Below, one piece after another: positions 32,321 through 45,356 of a DNA stretch of 64,000 nt. Each line of letters opens with the position of its first letter. Positions within the stretch are counted from its first letter, which is position 1. This stretch comes from Ophiura sarsii. Taxonomy: Eukaryota; Echinodermata; Ophiuroidea; Amphilepidida; Ophiuridae. The stretch spans positions 60,494,580 to 60,558,579 of the forward strand of contig CM069454.1 of NCBI GenBank assembly GCA_035610835.1. Direction: 5' to 3'. The position numbers and the translations under genes were made by a program. The notes below the pieces were generated by a model that made no database searches, had not been told where the DNA came from, and was given only the letters and a program-made list of their open reading frames with translations.

Positions 32321-35235
32321 CATATGGCCAATTCCACCGTTACGGACGTTACAGATACATGCAACCTGCAACTTTTAATTGAATAGCACATCTGTTTGCT
32401 GTTAAGATAACACTTTATTCCTTAGTATGCTAGTAGTGAACACTCTAATGTTCAATATAATGAAGCAATTTTGTTTTAGCTTTCTTGGTTAATTAGCAAC
32501 AAAAATTAGAAACGAGCGTTACGGACGTTACCTTAAAAGGAAGTGCCTTTTTGACTATGGTACATATCCTTAAATCTCTGTTCAGTTCCCTGTTTTATTT
32601 TTTTCTGTCAACTTTATTGAGCAAGCCCTGACTCCATTCTATGTTAACATGAAAAGCAAGTTTGAAATTAATACTCCCGTATCGTCCAACGCTGTTGATT
32701 TAGTGTTACGGACGTTACATTTTGAAGCGTTACGGACGTTACAGGTATTAAAATCAATATTAAAACAAGATTTAAGATATCAAAATGGGACATTTTGTCC
32801 CTCATTTGTCATAACATCCATGTGTTTTTCTTGTGTACTTTGATGTTAGTTGGTTAAAGTTGTAAAATAATGGAAGGGGTAGTCTAAAAACATCTATTTA
32901 TGTTTTATGGCATATTTACTACAGAGTATGCTAATTTTTTTCATTCACACAAAGCTTGTTTGTGTTTTAGGTATGATCTATATTAAAGGTTATTAACACT
33001 ACCCACTTGAATAACAAAAACCCTTTAAGGTATATCTCTACCACTGAAAATGGAAAAAATGTAATTTTTCTTATGAAAAACACTTGTTTTTGGTGTGCCT
33101 CCCTCAGAATTGGATTTTTGTTCAATTTTCGAACTTTTTGTCCCCTCTTCTTCCTCTCTCTCTTTCCCTTTTTTTCCTCTTTTTTCCTTCCCCCCCCCCC
33201 CCTTTTCCCCTTTTTTTTGGGGGGGGGGGGGTGGGGGGGTGGAGGGGGGGGGGGGGGGCGAGCCCCCGCCACCCTGTATCCGCGCCTGACACTTCCAATC
33301 ATTATATGGTTATAGCATGCACGACGCAAAGTGCACGTCGTCTCATTTAGGCCCACAGGCCGGGCGGGCCGCAGAGAAGTGCTTAAACCGGGACTACATT
33401 AACAATACACTTTAAAAAAAAATGAAACAACGGATTCTACTGTCACTCTGTTACGGTCGTATATTCGGGCCCCGGATTCCACCGTCACTCTGTTGCAAGT
33501 GTATATTTGCCACAACATGTGGGCAACCTATAGTTTTATTGAATGTACATCATGCCTTTCGTCGGTACAACTCGGACTTTATCACTGTCTGATAAGTCCA
33601 CCCCCTCCCTATGGCCCTGTTTAAAGCTGGCTACGCCACTGATTAGCGCACGGTTGGATGTGCCGCGCCCGTGTCCGCTTGCGGCGTTGGTCACTCTCGA
33701 TTATAGTTCGGCGTGGCCCCTCACTACACGGCTCCTCACGGCGGCATTATCATCACATCAAACCACTTCTGGATGTGTATTAATCAATGCGTTGTCGTCT
33801 GCTTTATTCAAAATCAAATATATACCAAAGGATATGCAGGTGGATAATATACCCACATTGACTATGTGATATACCAAACCGTCAAAGAATGACACGCGGC
33901 TGAACCTTTTCCGTGAACTTTTCATGATTGAGCTTTTCCACCCCAAACTGGCCGGAGCCCGGGATTAAATCTACGGTTGATTAGCGCATTACAAGAAGTT
34001 GTGTCACTTGCATTGCAGTACATACTCATTAGGAATTTGTCCACGATTTTAGTGGACAAATCCAAAGCGATCGGACGCATGCGTAGACAAAAATTGGTGT
34101 CCCCTCGACTCTCCAGAGGGCCTTTTCGATATTCAGACGATGACGGACATTGGTTCGTGTGACGAAATTCTAGGGGAAATTTGATGTGGGAACGCTCGGA
34201 CTGTAGGGAACGATCATATCACTGACTTCAACAGCGCCTGGGCATCGTTCGGGGGACCGTTTGATTATCACTCAGGTCGTGTCAGTATGAAATTAGGTAA
34301 AACACTCCAACATTGAAACCAACGGAGATTCAAAAATTACGGCCGTTCGTGTCCACTATGGTCTGGTACTTTTCATTTTTTCCACTTCACAAATGACGTT
34401 GTCTTTTCAATATTCATTGATATGATTATTCATTGTATATTCATGAATTCGGTGATTCGAACAATACACTCTCAGGGGCCTGGTAATACACCATACCATA
34501 CACTGACTATGTAGCAGTGCACAAGTCTAAACCATTGTTGAAGAAAATGTGGTCTAATTTGACGAATTATTATTTTTCTGTGTTACAGCTCACAAAGGTG
34601 TGTCATTTAGAAGCTCTTTAAAGCCTTGAGTAAAAGCTGTAACGTCCGTAACGATTTATGTAACGTCCGTAACGATTTATGTAATATCCGTAACGCTCGT
34701 TAAGGTATTTCTAATTATAGATTTTTAATTTTTTTTGCTCAATGATTGAACCCATCACAAACTAACAATGAATGTGTGATGTTATTAAAATCAGCCAATT
34801 AGTTTTCTCCCAGAGGAAAAAAAAGATAAAAAATGTTACGGACGTTACGCGATCCAATGGAAAAAATGAACGTAGAAATGATAACTCGCATTGCGCCTTT
34901 CGCAAGTGATATCACTTTTTTGCTTTTTACTTTCATTGGAAGCTTTATTTAGAATAACCAAATCACAAATAGCATTTAAAAAGCAATACTTTATATTACA
35001 GAAATAATACACTTTCTTAACTAGCTTTTTTCAAGCCAAATTAAAAAAGCATTATCCTTTTTGCGCACCTATTTTCAAACGATGACGTAATGACCAAAAC
35101 GAACAAATTGAGGTGAGATCATATCAGACTTGATAAATAGAGACATACCCCTTACCAACAATAGAGGAGAAAAACTTGTAAAACCAATTTGACATTTTGG
35201 CTGTTATTCACATTTGGCATGGAATTGGCCATATG
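32321..35235. mobile_element. 2.9-kb TA-flanked DNA transposon with GTTACGGACGTTAC subterminal repeats
   Basis: Inverted ends CATATGGCCAATTCCA and TGGAATTGGCCATATG are flanked by TA. Motif gttacggacgttac occurs at 32338, 32518, 32704 and 32728 on the left. Its complement occurs around 34640-34665, and a direct copy near 34835 on the right. Removing the element with one TA rejoins an open LINE reading frame. The interior shows no recognisable transposase; it includes C/G tracts at 33190-33258. The family is unclear. Confidence 0.85.
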
Positions 35236-35237
35236 TA

Positions 35238-36880
35238 TTTTCAATAATAGTGCGATCATCCACATACTTTAAGGAAAGTTTGTCATTATCAATGTTGCTC
35301 CCAATCGGACAGCTTATCGCGATATCTGACACATCGTAATCTTTGAGACAAAAAGTTGCAAATCCATGGTATGATAGAAGGCCTAGCACCCATGTTCAAC
35401 AATTTGGCGTGTGAGACTTTTTGACTTATCTGCGTGCTTATATATTTTGTAAAGCAGCTTGACCAGATAGTGAGTGGTTGAACGGCCTTTTCGATTATCA
35501 AATTGGTTGTCATCAATGTTGGGATCGATATCTTCATAAGCCATCGTAAAGGACTCAGCAACTTATGCAAAATGATCAGTTAGAGACACAGGCCGGAGCT
35601 TATTCCAAACAGCAGGGGAAGATTTAGGAATAGGCACTACTATCGGCACGTTTCCACAACCCTTAGAAAAAAGAGATGTTTAAAATATCCGTCAGTGGTG
35701 CACAGAGGTCATATGCAAATTCACGAATAGGTGTCGCTGGTATGCCGTCCGGACCTCCAGCTTTTTACCTGCTAATTTTGGATAGTTTAGCACAGTCCTC
35801 CCAGGGATAAATTTCGGGTAATGCTGCAGGAGCGGGCAAGAAGGCGGGCAATTCTGAGTGAACGAGGGGTCTTATGCCACTGCCAATGGAATCAAAATGA
35901 CGGTTCAAACTATCAGCTACACCTTTTGTGTTGGAGGGGTCAATAGTTGGTGGAGGCTTGATAAGAGGCTGCGACTTATTGTTTGTAGACAATTTTCGTA
36001 TTTGACCATACCACTCTGCCGGATTGGACTTTTAAGCCGCTTCACCCTATTGCTATGCAATTCACGCTTGTCTTTGGTGATGGCACGAATAACCTTGTTT
36101 CGAAGGGATCTCCAAATAGCAGGCCTGCTGTGGTTAAAGACCTGTTGTCGTTTGCAAATTAAGGATTTAGTTTTTGATCCAAGGATTGTCGACGATATGA
36201 AGTTTGGTATTGCGTGTTGGAAAATGCAAATTCATGCCTTCCTTCAGAGTGTTATAAAAAAGCATTCGTCTTATCAACTACATAATTGGCAAGGTTAACT
36301 TTGACCCAATCCTGCTGAGTTACCCAGGAGCCATATTCACGCATACCCGAGTCCTTGATAGGCCGAACAGTACGCCTTGTGGTAAAATTTGGCCGGCTTG
36401 GTTAGTTTAGGATTAGGTAACCAAATGACAGTGGAATGGTCACTTTGGTCAATGGGTGAGACAGTTGTAGGAGAAAAATAAAAATCAGACAAATTTGTCA
36501 CGATTTTGTCCAATATTGTGTTTCCTCTGGTAGGCCGATCAACAACTTGTCTTATTTTGTTATTTTTGCACATAGGAGACATTTAGATGGTTAAGGTCAC
36601 CAAAATACAATTTCCAGCATCAGGGTGTTTAGCCCGCAAAGAGTCTAGTGTATCCTGTATGTAATTAACCATTAGAGATTCTAATTCGAGGTCAGGAAAA
36701 TATACAGCAGCAAAAATCAAAGTAGACACAGAACGAGGCAATCGAATCAATTATGACGTGTTTGAATCCAAATGATTTCGAGCTCTTTTTCACGTTTCAC
36801 CCATGGAAGATGTTCACTATAAACCGTGACTTTAGCACCTGAATCAAGCTTCATTCATTCAGCTTCATTCATCTCTCTCT
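35238..36880 (-). pseudogene. CR1/L2-type LINE ORF2 remnant, main piece
   Basis: Read on the minus strand from about 36.88 kb, it contains the end of an endonuclease domain (RQVVDRPTRGNTILDKIVTN, DQSDHSTVIW). A linker and reverse-transcriptase blocks follow (KAGGPDGIPATPIREFAYDL, VPIPKSSPA, LNMGARPSIIPWI, LSLKYVDDRTIIEN). YVDD is the catalytic motif. Stops and frameshifts are common, so it is dead. The 5' part of the endonuclease and the ORF1 are not seen. Confidence 0.8.
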
Positions 36881-37023
36881 ATTAACTCAACAACTAAATG
36901 TGGTAGAGCTATAATGGTTTAGGTGTCATTTAAAAGCTTATTTATCTAGCTACACTGTGTGAATAATTCAGGTATTTCTATAACTGTTTGGCTGAGATAT
37001 GATTGATTATATTTCGAAAGTCA

Positions 37024-37078
37024 GGGGTGGCGGCGGTGGCGGTGGCGGCGGTGGCGGTGGCGGCGGTGGCGGTGGCGT
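37024..37078. repeat. GGCGGT/GGTGGC minisatellite
   Basis: Nine or so imperfect copies of a six-base GC-rich unit. Confidence 0.95.
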
Positions 37079-37079
37079 T

Positions 37080-38010
37080 GTGTACAATCTCTATAGAAAA
37101 TGTTCCCAATTCTACGTTCAAATTATAATAACTCCTGATCTCTGTATGGTACAAACATGATTTTGCGCTCATTTTATAGATTGTTTTATATTCTATAAGT
37201 TTCTGTTTCAACAAACCTGTCAACTATTACGTAACAATTGTAATCACGAATCGATTGAATTGTCCTGGGCTTTTTCCCTATTCACTACACAGTGACTTGC
37301 CCTAATTCATCGGTTTTACATACATGACTATAACAACAGAATTATTCAACCGATGATAGCAAAATTATACATTTTTGGAAAGCTCTCAAATAGGGGAATT
37401 CAAAAATCTCGCTTAAATCAGGATAGGGTGAATAGCCAAACAAATATATGTGAAAACTCTAATAAATATGAAATGTAAACGTTTGCGCTCATTTACTTCC
37501 CGATATAGTATATTTCAACAAGTAACCCTTGACAACCATTATGTTCTGATGGGCAAATTGCATGAGGAACTAATATGCACAGTAAAATGATGATTGGGAT
37601 AGGAATAAAAAAAATATTGAGCTTTAATCAAAATATGAAAACAAAATCGATATTCTTTGAACATTCTTAATCACAAGATGTTACCAGTAGGTCCTATGCA
37701 AATTCCAATCGCATATTTGGATTCCTTGTGAGATTACCGTTCAGAAAATATATACTTTTTATGGGTAGAACAAGTAGTTATTGCGATATGCTAATTCGAA
37801 TCTCAGATGGTGTAAAATGTAAAAATCTGGACATGCAACGGGAAGGGTGGCGAGTTCAAAACACATGGCCACATATGTCCTGAATGAATGTCTTAATCGG
37901 TTCACCATTCATTTGGAATCTCTGATTGATTTGGCTCGCTCTGTTATAACGTTTTTTCGAACGTCATCGTAGTAATGTTGAGGGTGGCAAGTATGTTGTC
38001 TGAGCTATTG
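37080..38010. other. Noncoding interval inside the LTR remnant
   Basis: AT-rich, no domain signal on either strand. Confidence 0.5.
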
Positions 38011-38014
38011 CGGG

Positions 38015-39640
38015 GTAACTCACTTGGTCTCTTTCTGGTTTCGATGCGAGGCCATTCGGCCGCCGATATCTGTCAAATCGGCGACGCCATTTCTGCCACG
38101 TGGGCCGTTACCGCCGGTGAATTCGGCTGGCGCTTGTAACATGGAATGCGTACAGACACAGATCACAAACCTCTTGTACCGCTACTTCACTCTAAGGAAT
38201 TGGCAAAAAAGGCCAGTACGCATCCAACGATTCAAACTGAGAATGATGCGGTTCAATTCAATCCCACTGTTACATACGTGCCTGGAAAACAGCCGGTTAT
38301 GGCAGATTCTCATTCAAGAGCACCCACAGGATCAAGAAGACCGACGGAGACAGATAGTGCATTGGTTGCTGAGGTTGAAAGTTATGTAGAGAATGCTATC
38401 CGATCACTACCAACATCTGAGCAACTGTCTACAGGAAATAATAAATGCTCAGAAAGTATAGATGCAGAATGTGATGCAGTCAGAAGTCACTGTTCCAATG
38501 GCTGACCTACATATATATATATATATATGCCGCATGCACCCATTACTACGACAATGGTGGGAGAATAGAGCACACCTGGCAGTCGTCAATGACATCCTGC
38601 TTTACGATGACTGTATCGTTATACCGTCATCATTGAGACTTGACATACTCGGCTACATACATCAAGGTCATATGGGTATCAGTAAATGTCGAGTCGCGCA
38701 CGTACTTCAGTGTGGTGGCCAAGAATATCTAAATATATTGAGGAAATGGCAAACAAATGTGTCACATGCTCAATACACAGACCTGAGACAAAGGAACACC
38801 GAATGCCCTCCTCTCTACCTGAACGCCCTTGGCAGAGATTAGGTACTAGCGATATTTTCCATTTTCAGAGTAACACATTATTTGATAGTTGTAGACTATT
38901 ATTCAAGATGGGTAGAGATAAACAAAAGCTTAATGACCAGACTTCAGAGAGCGTCATAATAGCGTTAAAATTGTTGTTCCGCAACATGGCATCCCGGAAA
39001 TTGTCATGTTTGACAATGGTTTGCAGTATAGTTTGTCACAATTCAAAGAATTTGCAGCTGCGTACGGATTCACCCACATTACTATTATAGCAGCCCAACT
39101 TACCCGCAAGCTAATGGCGAGGCTGAACGCGCAGTACGCACGGTCAAATCACTTTTGCGTAAGAATCAAGACATCTATCTTGCGTGCTAACATACAGATC
39201 ATCACCACTCTATAATGGTTACTCGCCAAGTGAGTTGCTAATCCGCAGGAAGCTCCGTACTCAGCTCCCCATACTGCCAAACAAACTGAAACCAACCGTT
39301 CCAAAGCCTATTGGCGATAAAGAAGATCAGTATTGTGAAAACCAAGAACTTTAACAGAAGACACAGAGCAAAAGAACAATCACCACTGTAACCAGGTGAT
39401 ACAGTTTGGTTGCGTGATCAGCAGCGGTTTGGACCAGTTGTACATAAAAATCATCATCTCAGATCTTTTCTTGTCAAAACCTCAACTGGGACCACATGAG
39501 CGATTGTGTCTAGCTGTTAAAGACCAAAGTACTGGTGAACTGCCAAACACACTAAGTACTCCCCCAGAAAAGACTGTTTCCAGAGATAACCAAAGAATCC
39601 AACAAAGACAGCATCCAGATCTACTACAGTAAGTATACTA
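38015..39640 (+). pseudogene. Gypsy-type pol remnant (RNase H end and integrase)
   Basis: Several plus-strand frames carry pieces of a Ty3/Gypsy polyprotein in normal order. These are the RNase H end (TDHKPLVPLLHSKELA, VTYVPGKQPVMADSHSRAP), the integrase zinc-finger region (HQGHMGISKCR, CVTCSIHRPETKEH), integrase core pieces (KLNDQTSESVIIALKLLF, FDNGLQYSLSQFKEFAAAYG) and a C-terminal GDTVWLRDQQRFGPV-like block. Frameshifts, an internal (AT)n run at 38510 and missing gag, protease and reverse transcriptase show that it is dead. Its orientation fits the LTR pair. Confidence 0.88.
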
Positions 39641-39955
39641 ATTGTAGAACAGGTTCCAGATGTAGGGACATTGACTCTGCCTACACCACCACGAATGCAC
39701 ACCAGAAGTAGGGCGGGCATTAAACAACCCAGCAGATTCAAAGACTATGTGATGGAGTAACTGTTCACCCTCAAAAAAGGAGCTGTGAGAACCCGTTTCT
39801 GTGGCAACTGTAAATAAATTTGGTGTTGACAAAATAATGCACAAACAAATGCAGTCTTTTGTTTAAAATGTTTAGAGTTTAATTTGCATTGTTTGCAAAA
39901 ATTTAAATTTAACCAAATGCCAAAATGTCAAATTGTCAACATTAACTAGTTAATA

Positions 39956-41303
39956 CGAGGGGCAGTCAATAAATAATGAAAGTGATCATGGTATGGGATG
40001 CATGAGTGATTCTATTGAGGGGATAATGTAATCAATACAAAGTATGAACCTTTGTCTTTCAAACAATACAGTTTTGGATTTTTAAGTGTGAACTATGACG
40101 TCATAGCATTGTCTCAAAGTAAGTACACTTGGGACACTGCTAAATCAGTTATTTGGCGGGAAATTTGAATTGTTTTTATGAAACACGTGGTAAGAAGATT
40201 GCATAACATGACATCAGAAGCAGGTAAATCCCGATTTTTTTCGCATAAATATGATACAAAAGACAATAACTTTAATCCCTGTGTAATTTGGAATGTGTAG
40301 TATAAGAGGAAAACGTAAGGAGAAGCAATTGAATAAATATCAGTAGTTCAAATAGCTAAATTTCATTTAAAAATGCCCAGTCAGTGAATCACTAATATTG
40401 CGAAAAATCAAACAATTTAGGAAAAATTCAAGCAATTTACCAGTTTGGAAGATTCCATGTAATTAACTCAATATCTGAACTTATTCGCATGAAACCAGCA
40501 GAAAAAATGCGCATGCGCAGACGGCAGATAATTTTGAAACGGGCCCAAAATGGCTAAAATCATGAAATTTACCAGATAAAGGCTTACTGCGCCTTCAAAT
40601 TCTAATCAGAAATAATGAAAAATGCTTAAATCAATGTGTAAATATATTGTGATAGTCAAAATGAAGATATACATGAATGTATCAATCAAAGATGGCTGCC
40701 ACAACCTCTCTTATTACTGTTATCTTTAGAGCTACTAGATATGTATTGTGTAAGTAATCGTCATATAATTTCAATGGTTTGAGGACACTTTATGAACAGC
40801 TCCTTTTGAAATTCCCACTATTATTGCTTTACATCCCACAACAATTTGTTAAATTATAATCCCTCCATTGTTCTTTATCCTTTGTTGTTTTATTATTGCG
40901 GATTTTGCTAAATAAAAGCGTATTTGAGATGGTCCCTTCTTGTTCGTATTAGGGCATTCAGATCTAAAAAAAGAGTGTCAAACAGAAATAAGTGTGTATT
41001 CTAACTATGTGCCAAGGGTTATCTGTTTTTATGCTTGCATTGCCGAGATATACGCAAATGTATCAATGAACCCATATTCAACATATTACATATCCAGCCA
41101 AAAATTGACAGATTTCAGTCAGTGTCTGAAACCTATTGTGTTTATGTTAATGACGTTACATAACCAAAGGTATCTAACAATCTAAAAGTGTATTGTTTGA
41201 AAGACAAAGGTTCATACTTTGTATTGATCACATTATCCCCTCAATAGAATCACTCATGCATCCCATACCGTGATCACTTTCACTATTTATTGACTGCCCC
41301 TCG
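39956..41303. mobile_element. Mariner-type nonautonomous element, about 115-bp inverted ends
   Basis: The ends CGAGGGGCAGTCAATAAATA and its near complement are flanked by TA (39954-39955, 41304-41305). About 115 bases of each end match, including gtatgaacctttgtctttcaa. CGAGGGG-type ends are known for mariner-like transposons. The 1.1-kb interior has no transposase. Confidence 0.9.
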
Positions 41304-41829
41304 TACAATACATTTACACCACAACATGGTGCAATCAGATTTAAAGGATAATGCACCATACAGCATTACAAAAGCGCAGTGGAGGAAAAACAATATGAGC
41401 AACATTGAGTTGCTTCACATCACAGACTGAACATCATCATTCAGCATAGACTGATGGATTGCATAGATTAATTCATGTGTGCTGGTCACACTGGATTAAA
41501 TCTATATAACATAAACATTACAGGCACAATCTTGTTTGTTTACAGTTAGAAGTTTGTTTCAGGCAACAACAACAAATTGACTTAATTCACTTGATGGGAT
41601 GAAGGTATATGCAAGGAAAGATGTTCATATGTAAACTCCCAAATCTTTGTAGTTATATATTGCCGTTTGTTGTTGGAAAAACAGAAATGTTTTAAAAGGA
41701 AAGTGCACATGACACTTAAGTGAGTCAGATATCTGATCAATCTGATTTTAAATGACTCTTAAAAGAACTGAACTCAGTATAAACTGTTACACACATTGAG
41801 ATACTAAACAGGATTATCTTAATGGGAGG

Positions 41830-41975
41830 TGTAGTATTAGCGCCACCACTCGTTATATAGTTACCGTATTCTAAGTTACGGTCAAATGTCATTGTAGTGG
41901 TTGTCAAGACAGACGCTATCTGAATATTGAATAAACCAACGTTATTATCTAACCAGATGTTAGAGTAGTTATGTG
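41830..41975 (+). mobile_element. Right LTR of the Gypsy-type remnant
   Basis: Starts TGTAGTATTAGCGCCACCAC, directly after a purine run aatgggagg that fits a polypurine tract. It has diverged from the left LTR by many substitutions, so the insertion is old. Confidence 0.7.
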
Positions 41976-42239
41976 CCCAAAACTAAGACTAAGTCATTGA
42001 TCAACTGGTAGCGATAACTCACGGGTTGATAGTAAGATGAAGATTGGGGATAATTCAATTGATTAATGCAGCCCATACACATGATACCTGTTTCACGGTC
42101 CTGCCTGTTTAAAACCCAAGTGTGAAAATGTAAACTGCACTTTGTTCTACCCTTATCAATGTAACATTCTCAATTATTAATCGATCTTTATGAACAGTGT
42201 CTCATATTGACGTAAAGAGATTTCTTAACAACTTTATAA

Positions 42240-42615
42240 TTCTCTCCTAAAGACAAAACTGAGAAGACACTGTAGGCCCAGTGTACATGATCCCTTGTCA
42301 GGGTCAGACTACCCGGGGTCTTTGCTCCGAGTCATACATCGGAGAAACCGAACGCTCATTAAAGACACGGTTCCTAGAGCACATGCGTCCTAGTTCCACC
42401 TCGTCCGAGGTATACCAACACATCCATATTGAGTCACCGGGACACCGCGTAGACTTAGACAAAGTCAAGATCCTGGATAGGGATCCTCGTTGGTTTGAGA
42501 GAGGGGTCAAGGAAGCAATTTACATCAGAGCCAACCAACCATCACTCAACAAAGACAGGGGCAGGTACAAATTACCATGAATCTATGACCCGATTCTGAC
42601 GTCACACCTCCAAAA
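42240..42615 (+). pseudogene. Penelope-like element GIY-YIG endonuclease fragment
   Basis: The plus-strand frame contains VYMIPCQGQ, then SYIGETERSLKTRFLEHMRP, then VDLDKVKILDRDPRWFERGV, KEAIYIRANQPSLNKDRGRY, a stop, and IYDPIL. This is the C-terminal GIY-YIG nuclease typical of Penelope-like retroelements, including the KILDRDPRW...VKEAIYIR block. The reverse transcriptase part is absent, so this is a 5'-truncated copy. The 3' flank has a hammerhead-like motif. Confidence 0.85.
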
Positions 42616-42638
42616 GGTCAAGTCGAGTCATTAGTCTG

Positions 42639-42675
42639 CTGATGAAAGGTGTAGAAACACCTGAAAATTCCAGGT
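42639..42675 (+). ncRNA. Hammerhead-ribozyme-like motif
   Basis: CTGATGA (42639-42645) is followed by a six-base-pair hairpin AGGTGT/ACACCT (42647-42652, 42657-42662) with loop AGAA, and then GAAA (42663-42666). These are the core elements of a hammerhead ribozyme, which many Penelope-like elements carry downstream of the nuclease. An extra A at 42646 departs from the consensus, and stems I and III were not resolved, so activity is uncertain. Confidence 0.5.
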
Positions 42676-42729
42676 AAATAATTTTTGTGTTGAGATCGAA
42701 AGTTTAACTTCATATTAACTTTATAATTT

Positions 42730-43220
42730 AATATGTTTACGTAGGAGCTATAGTTTTGGAGTTAATACCAGTATTTGTATTACCTGGTCACTTACTCATT
42801 TTCAGGACTGTGTACCGACGGTTTACACCTCACCAGTGCTGCCATTGAGATCATTATACTAAGGCCAAATTAAAGAAGAAGTTTGTCTCAGAAGACCGTG
42901 CGCGTTACTTTTAAAATTCGCATTTTACCGCATAAGTAAAACATCTGACTCCAGTAATTTATTAGACTATGCTTCTTCAAACTTTAACTTCACATTGTGA
43001 AGTACCATATCAGCTATATTTTCTTGCTACACAGAGCCATTCTATGATGTTGTTAAAAAAACACATTTTGTATAGCGTGTTTTATTATCGATGAGTGCTG
43101 CCGTCAACATCGCCCTCCCGTGTTATTTGGGCTGACGCAAGTACAAGAGTTTGCTAGCCGTAAGAGATAAGCTTATTTACATAGTTGTAAATCAAATAAT
43201 AATAAAAAAATGTGCCTTTA
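42730..43220. other. Intron between Penelope-like fragment and CCP exon
   Basis: No exon or repeat recognised. Confidence 0.5.
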
Positions 43221-43221
43221 C

Positions 43222-43416
43222 CTTGGCATTGTGGTTTATCTGCAGTCCATTCATACATTCCCATGTCAGCGTGTTCACACGTTAAAGATGAACTACCGTG
43301 TAGACACCATCCTATAGCACAGCTGAACGTGCAATCCGTGCCATGAATTGAAGAACCGTTATTAGTGCAAACCATGTGTTGGTTGTCCGATGGGCGCAGC
43401 GCCTCACACCTGTGGA
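43222..43416 (-). CDS. CCP domain exon
   Basis: 195 bases, phase 1 at both ends; acceptor cttaacag, donor gtaaag. The protein reads VHRCEALRPSDNQHMVC, NNGSSIHGTDCTFSCAIGWC, SSSLTCEHADM and YEWTADKPQCQ. It has the CCP W-x(n)-C end and the same extra-cysteine pattern as exon A of the array (VC, DC, SC, WC). It is therefore likely the same subfamily and could be the ancestor of the cassette exon. Confidence 0.88.
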
Positions 43417-44135
43417 CTGTTAAGATACGAACACCTGTTTTACAATCATTTTCAATTGCGCATCACCACTACGACTTCAAAAACAACTTCTTTCACTTAC
43501 GATTCATATATGAGTTGCCACATGGATACCATCATCATATCTCTGAGCGCATGTAATCATCGCCATTACAATCGCACTAAAGTATGATGGTAGTAGCAGC
43601 ATGTCACACCGACACTATTGAGTTCAAATCCAACATTACTACAATCACGATTTAAAGAAAATTGTTATCATCCCCAGACCATCCCCAAATACAATAGCAA
43701 TCACTTGCCAGGTCAATACAAAAACCAGTTTCGTGTTCTCTTTTCTTATTTTCTTACTTTCTTGTAATCTGATGACAGTAAAAGCGTCAATTATAGTATC
43801 CATAATTACAAATTAAAACCAAATCCTCACTACTATTGTTATAATGTTACTGCAGATAATGGTTTCCGATAGCTGGCACATCATCTTCTCTTCAAGGACA
43901 CAGCTCTATCAAACATGTTTTTCGTAAAATAATTCCCATTGGTTAATTACACAATATAATCATCGAGATAACCAATTACCAGTTTGATTATAAATATTTT
44001 ATGCTAATATTTTTGAAAAATTTAATTATTGTAACAATGTCTCTTATTGGCACACCATTTTTACACATCCTAAATGTCAGCAAATCGCTGGTAGTTATCA
44101 GGGGTTAATATATATAATATGAAAAACAAGCTTAC
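43417..44135. other. Intron, no feature recognised
   Basis: AT-rich noncoding sequence between a CCP exon and the second HYR exon. Confidence 0.5.
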
Positions 44136-44289
44136 CTCTAACTTCTACGGAGAAATTACAAGTTCTTTTGTTTCCTGAAACATCCTTAGCGAAATATTCA
44201 ATTGCATGTCTGCCCTCTGTTAACCAAGATCCAGAGGGTGACCCGGATGTACGCACTGGCTGTATCGTTTCCATGGAATTATCAGAAAC
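44136..44289 (-). CDS. HYR domain, second exon
   Basis: 154 bases, starting phase 0 (acceptor gatgctcag) and ending phase 1 (donor gtaagc). It reads VSDNSMETIQPVRTSGSPSG, SWLTEGRHAIEYFAKDVSGN, KRTCNFSVEVR. G-x-H-x-I-x-Y-x-A-D-x-SGN...C-x-F-x-V-x-V is the classic HYR second half. Joined to the exon at 45357-45451 it gives the hallmark W-D-L-P-E-V-S-D-N-S. Confidence 0.93.
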
Positions 44290-45356
44290 CTGAGCATCGA
44301 TGTGTAACAGGGAAGTGTTATCTTCTTTGTATAACATAAATGAGATTTACAGTGCTTAGCAATACTGTTAGAAATTTCCCACCAAATAAACATATCATTG
44401 TGCTAAAGATCTGACTCCCACCTTCTAATATACATGTAGAACTTTGTCCCATTAACGATAAAGAAGCTGAATCCCAACGAATACTTGCATATTGTCACAG
44501 TCTGTATGTATTTTTAAAAACAAACACTAGAGTGTCTTTAAGCAAAACAATGGCGGGCTGAATTGAGGTCACATCAAGCGTACGTACTACTTGCAGCAGA
44601 GTTTTCTTAAAGACCCTTATTTGACAACATTATAAGCCTAGCCCCTGATTGAAATGTAATGTCAATGGTAAGCAGTGACAGAAACCACTAGGCATGTGAT
44701 GAAAGTGAAGCGTGCTGGTGTTATTTTCTTTGATCCTGGTGAGTAAACGTCGGCAAGGGAATGTTCAATATTTCGTAAGCACCTCCGACACTAATGGTCT
44801 CGCGCCTTCTCCGTCTGGCTGCCATCATATTTTTTAGGTGTGCCGCAACAATGGATGTTTTGTAACCCCTAGTTTACATGTAAAAAGTATAAAGTGCTCA
44901 ACAAAAGAAAATCATACACTTTGTTTAGGTTTTTTAGAGTAACTTCCGATAATCTTTCCTTTGCTACCAAAGTTGCCACCTAATAAACCATTTAAAGAAA
45001 ATTGGTCACTTTTCAAAAGTCACAATTTCAACGCACGCAAGCCGCGAGAAAACGCTGTGCGTGGCACTTGAATGGCCGGGGATGAAATGGATATTGATCA
45101 CACAGTGCACCTGCGTTGGGTTCGTGCCTGAGCGAGCGGGCTATCTGATTATGAACAGGCAACATGTGGTCTTTTCTTCCCGCGCCATTATAAGATTCAT
45201 CCAAATGTCTATCTAGTCTGTTTGGTCAAAAAAAATATCAGAAGTTACTCTAATGGGCCTAAGCAAAGTGTATGACTTTCATTGTGTTTAGCACTTTAGA
45301 AAACCTATCAAATGGTTACACTCACAATATTAGTATAAAACAAAAATATCACAAAC
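44290..45356. other. HYR-internal intron
   Basis: Phase-0 intron of 1067 bases, donor gtttgtg and acceptor gctcag. No repeat family was recognised in it. Confidence 0.75.

Noticed and set aside
33007..33350. Overlapping ORFs with poly-Pro or poly-Gly
   Set aside because: They come from C/T-rich and G homopolymer tracts inside the 2.9-kb transposon.
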